Shown piece after piece: positions 61,427 through 64,000 of a stretch of 64,000 bases of DNA. How positions within the stretch are numbered: the stretch's first letter is position 1; each line of letters begins with the position of its first letter. The notes below the pieces were generated by a model, which saw only the letters and a list, made by a program, of their open reading frames with translations, was not told where the DNA came from and did no database searches. Position numbers and translations under genes: made by a program. The stretch is from an uncultured bacterium (GTDB lineage Bacteria > Bacillota > Clostridia > UBA1381): NCBI GenBank assembly GCA_905215805.1, contig CAJMRL010000011.1, forward strand, positions 12,452-76,451. The letters run 5' to 3'.

Positions 61427-63829
61427 TTATCGATATCCCTTTATAATACAAGCTCCTCCGATTATATTGTCCGATGAAGCCATGATTTCAATATCCCCTT
61501 CCATTTCTACCTTTACAAGCAACTGGCACCTTCCGTTAAATGCACGTCTTATCGGAACTCTGTCCTTTGCATGATCTCCCGGATTTCCATTTCCGGTACC
61601 TACAAATTTTCCCGCTCCTCTTATATTAAAGCTTATCTCATTATCAGAATCAGGAACAACTACACCATTTTCATCAATAAGCTGTACATTTATTATTGCC
61701 GTGCCGCCTATCCTTACTGCATCTTTGTAGGGCTTCAGCTCTATTTTATTTACTGCTCCGGTTGTACGCACGAATTTTACCATAACCTCTTTTCCATTTT
61801 TATATCCGATAGCTTTCACTTCTCCGGCTTCATAAATGACGCTGCTCCATTCCTGATACCAATTTTTCTCGATTTTCTTTCTGCCATAGCTTTTGCCGTT
61901 TACGATAATCTCTGCTTCATCAAGATTACTATAACAATATATATTGATAGGCTGTCCGACTTTATCCTTGTGATTCCAATGCGGAAATATATGAAGAACA
62001 GGCTCGTTCTTCCACCAGCTTTTATAATAATAAAAATTATTCTTTTCAAAACCACAATAATCAAATATTCCAAACTGAGTATATACCGACGGATACGTCA
62101 GCGGAGTAGGCTCCCCGCGATAATCTATACCTGTCCAAATGAATATGCCGGCAAGATAGGGGCGGGCTGCAAAATCCCTCCACATTTTTTCTCCCTGGTC
62201 CTTTTTTACAGCCTTGCTTCCGCTTTTACATTTATTTATATTATTATCGTCATAAATAAAATACTGACCTTTTTCCTCATTTGTACAATAACAGCCTCTC
62301 GTCCAGCTGTTGGAAGTTGCCTCTGTTATCATAATAGGCTGATCCGGCATTCTATGATGATAATCATCCCATGCCTCTATACAATAATTAAATCCCATAA
62401 TATCAAGATTTTTTGTAACTTCAATATAGCCTGCTGCACTATTAAATCTTTCCTTTCCGTCCCAGCAGACAACCGATGATGTCACGGGACGTGTCGGATC
62501 AAGCTTATGTATCTCTGCCTTCATAGTCCGCGTCGTTCTTGCCGTTTCTGAACGATTTTGAGAAAATATCTCTTCGTTTCCTATCCCCCATAAAAATATA
62601 CAAGGATGATTCCGTCCATGCTTGACCATACTTCTTAACGCTTCTATATCCTCCGGCGCACTCGACATACGTCGTGTTTCGGCAAACACCAGCATACCTT
62701 CTTTATCACATATATCAAGCAGTTCATCTGACGGCGCATGATGAGCGCTTCTATATGCGTTGGCTCCCACGCTCTTCATCTGATGTATTCTGTATTCATT
62801 CACATCGTCCGGAATTCCTATTCCGACTCCGGCATGATCATGATGACAGCATAGTCCTTGTATTCTCAAATTTCTGCCGTTAAGCCAAAATCCCGTATCA
62901 GAATCAAAACGCATATCTCTTATGCCAAAATGCTGCTCGTTTTCATCACACAGCCTGTCTCCGTCATACAGCCTTAATTTTAGATTATACATATACGGAC
63001 TATCAATATCCCAAAGCTGAGCTTCATTAATATGTATCCTTTCATTTATAAAGCCTTTATCCCACTGTAAGATATTAATCCCGCTTTCAAATCCATCGAC
63101 ATAATCTCCTTCTTGATTCTCAATAACTCCTTTTACCGTTATCCATTTGTCTGTGAACTCTTTGTTAAGAATCTTTATGCTTATATTTATATCTGCACTT
63201 TTGCTTTTCAAATCCGCTTTGGAGGAAACAAATATTCCATAGGGGGCGGTATGTATACTGTCCGCAAATTCAAGCCATACATGCCTGTAAATTCCGCCGC
63301 CTTCATACCACCATCCCTCTCTTCCACTTGAATCGACACGTATTGCTATAAGATTCTCTTCACCTATATTAACGAAATCCGTTATATCATAATAAAATGA
63401 GGAATATCCGCTTTCATGACGATCTATATAATATTCATTCATATATATGCAGCTATCACGGTATATACCTCCAAAATGTATATAAATCCGCTTTCCTGCC
63501 GCTTTACGGTCAATAAAAAATTTCTTTCTATACCATGCAGCACCGCCCTCCAGACATCCTCCCGCAAAATGCCTGCTGTTTATGCTTTCCATTTCAGGAA
63601 TATCCCTCATTTGCGATGCTTCATTATTTTTAACAGTATAATCGCCGTCTATCACAAAATCATGAGGTAATTCTATCTCTTCCCAGCCTGAATCGTCAAA
63701 GTCATATGCCGCTGCACCAAAACTATATGCTCTTGCTTTGGCTCCTCCCCATTGATCCGTGTTTTTCTTGGGCGCTAAATCTCCTCTAAAAAAACGCCAG
63801 CAATTATCAAAATTAATTCTTTTTCCCAA
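61427..63829 (-). CDS. cytoplasmic glycoside hydrolase family 2 enzyme (beta-galactosidase-like)
   Basis: The 800-residue protein starts at TTG 63829, 9 nt after GGGGAG, and has no signal peptide, so it acts inside the cell. The GH2 domains are in order: jelly-roll sugar-binding (about residues 1-180), Ig-like, a TIM barrel (about 290-590) and a C-terminal DUF4982-type domain (about 600-690, PVLHIFPHWNHKDKVGQ). The acid/base is Glu419 in LWGIGNEE, the nucleophile Glu503 in MITEATSNS. Substrate could be beta-galactoside, beta-glucuronide or similar; the family context with DUF4982 is usually beta-galactosidase. Upstream GALactose use by galK would fit. It is behind its own promoter with two palindromes. 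Confidence 0.87.
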   Translation of the reverse strand: MGKRINFDNCWRFFRGDLAPKKNTDQWGGAKARAYSFGAAAYDFDDSGWEEIELPHDFVIDGDYTVKNNEASQMRDIPEMESINSRHFAGGCLEGGAAWYRKKFFIDRKAAGKRIYIHFGGIYRDSCIYMNEYYIDRHESGYSSFYYDITDFVNIGEENLIAIRVDSSGREGWWYEGGGIYRHVWLEFADSIHTAPYGIFVSSKADLKSKSADINISIKILNKEFTDKWITVKGVIENQEGDYVDGFESGINILQWDKGFINERIHINEAQLWDIDSPYMYNLKLRLYDGDRLCDENEQHFGIRDMRFDSDTGFWLNGRNLRIQGLCCHHDHAGVGIGIPDDVNEYRIHQMKSVGANAYRSAHHAPSDELLDICDKEGMLVFAETRRMSSAPEDIEALRSMVKHGRNHPCIFLWGIGNEEIFSQNRSETARTTRTMKAEIHKLDPTRPVTSSVVCWDGKERFNSAAGYIEVTKNLDIMGFNYCIEAWDDYHHRMPDQPIMITEATSNSWTRGCYCTNEEKGQYFIYDDNNINKCKSGSKAVKKDQGEKMWRDFAARPYLAGIFIWTGIDYRGEPTPLTYPSVYTQFGIFDYCGFEKNNFYYYKSWWKNEPVLHIFPHWNHKDKVGQPINIYCYSNLDEAEIIVNGKSYGRKKIEKNWYQEWSSVIYEAGEVKAIGYKNGKEVMVKFVRTTGAVNKIELKPYKDAVRIGGTAIINVQLIDENGVVVPDSDNEISFNIRGAGKFVGTGNGNPGDHAKDRVPIRRAFNGRCQLLVKVEMEGDIEIMASSDNIIGGACIIKGYR

Positions 63830-63842
63830 AATTATCAGCTCC

Positions 63843-63858
63843 CCATATCATTATATGG
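63843..63858. promoter_or_regulatory. palindrome in the GH2 leader
   Basis: CCATAT (63843-63848) and ATATGG (63853-63858) form an inverted repeat between the -10 box and the start codon. A second one, GAAAAT/ATTTTC, overlaps the promoter spacer. Operator candidates. Confidence 0.4.
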
Positions 63859-63862
63859 CTAT

Positions 63863-63891
63863 ATTATACTGCCGAAAATATACATTTTCAA
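63863..63891 (-). promoter_or_regulatory. sigma-A promoter of the GH2 gene
   Basis: TTGAAA (63886-63891), 17-nt spacer, TATAAT (63863-63868). Confidence 0.72.
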
Positions 63892-63940
63892 TATCTATAT
63901 TGCATTTTTATACTATTTTTTTGTACTTTTTTGACCTGCT

Positions 63941-63969
63941 AAAAAGGGGCTGTAAAAAAACACAGCTCC
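63941..63969 (-). terminator. terminator of a gene beyond the window
   Basis: On the minus strand GGAGCTGT (63969-63962) pairs with ACAGCCCC (63953-63946), one G-U pair, followed by TTTTT. It should end a transcript that enters from the right edge. Confidence 0.72.
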
Positions 63970-64000
63970 AAAAAGGAAGGACTGAAATCTCGAAAATAGT

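Noticed and set aside
61571..62479. 302-residue reading frame on the plus strand
   Set aside because: It is antisense to the GH2 gene, rich in Ile/Tyr/Phe with no ribosome site; the GH2 frame carries clear catalytic motifs.

Overview
The window looks like a chromosome segment of an anaerobic, spore-forming plant-polysaccharide degrader of the class Clostridia (Bacillota). The signs are low GC, strong AGGAGG ribosome sites, sigma-A promoters of the TTGACA-17-TATAAT type, two 2-oxoacid:ferredoxin and rubredoxin/flavodiiron-type redox systems, three sporulation genes (spoIVFB-like, spoIIQ-like, spoIIM), an SLH-domain surface protein and secreted GH3/GH43 enzymes. I cannot name the genus. No tRNA, rRNA, CRISPR, prophage or insertion sequence was seen.

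Layout. 1-10.3 kb (minus): SpoIVFB-like protease, galK, thrC, a small P-loop ATPase, pgi, cysK, O-acetylhomoserine sulfhydrylase, a flavin reductase-rubredoxin fusion, a C_GCAxxG_C_C redox protein and phosphofructokinase. 10.5-18.2 kb: a DUF378 protein, then the phosphate operon pstSCAB-phoU-corA-ppk behind a candidate Pho box. 18.2-25.5 kb: a small unknown gene, a 2-oxoacid:ferredoxin oxidoreductase cluster with its own ATPase, and nadK-argR-recN-rseC. 25.5-37.9 kb: SLH protein, a flavodiiron-like protein with a broken iron site, dnaG-rpoD-prmA, ilvB, and two unknown envelope proteins.

38.2-44.7 kb (plus) is the most remarkable block. A sigma-A promoter drives a roughly 610-nt structured, GC-richer non-coding stretch directly upstream of a four-helix membrane protein, dxs, tlyA and ispE. 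This is the hallmark arrangement of the OLE (ornate, large, extremophilic) RNA with its partner OapA and isoprenoid genes. The operon ends with two paralogous membrane/coiled-coil proteins of unknown function. The nadK-argR-recN part that often follows dxs-tlyA elsewhere sits 13 kb away on the other strand.

44.7-52.1 kb: a 2079-residue secreted GH3 enzyme that ends in a rhodanese domain, divergent from an AraC-type regulator. 52-57.9 kb: polysaccharide deacetylase, TIGR04086 protein, yajC, mecA, spoIIQ-like M23 protein with a sigma-F-like promoter, a lipoprotein, xerD and spoIIM. 58-64 kb: a secreted GH43 arabinanase-like enzyme, a DUF2325 protein behind a perfect palindrome, and a cytoplasmic GH2 enzyme. 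A hairpin repeat of about 70 nt occurs right after the stop codons of the AraC gene and the GH2 gene.

Together the GH3, GH43 and GH2 enzymes suggest extracellular trimming of arabinan/xylan-type chains with intracellular finishing; galK, pgi and pfk feed hexoses to glycolysis, and the ferredoxin-linked oxidoreductase handles 2-oxoacids.
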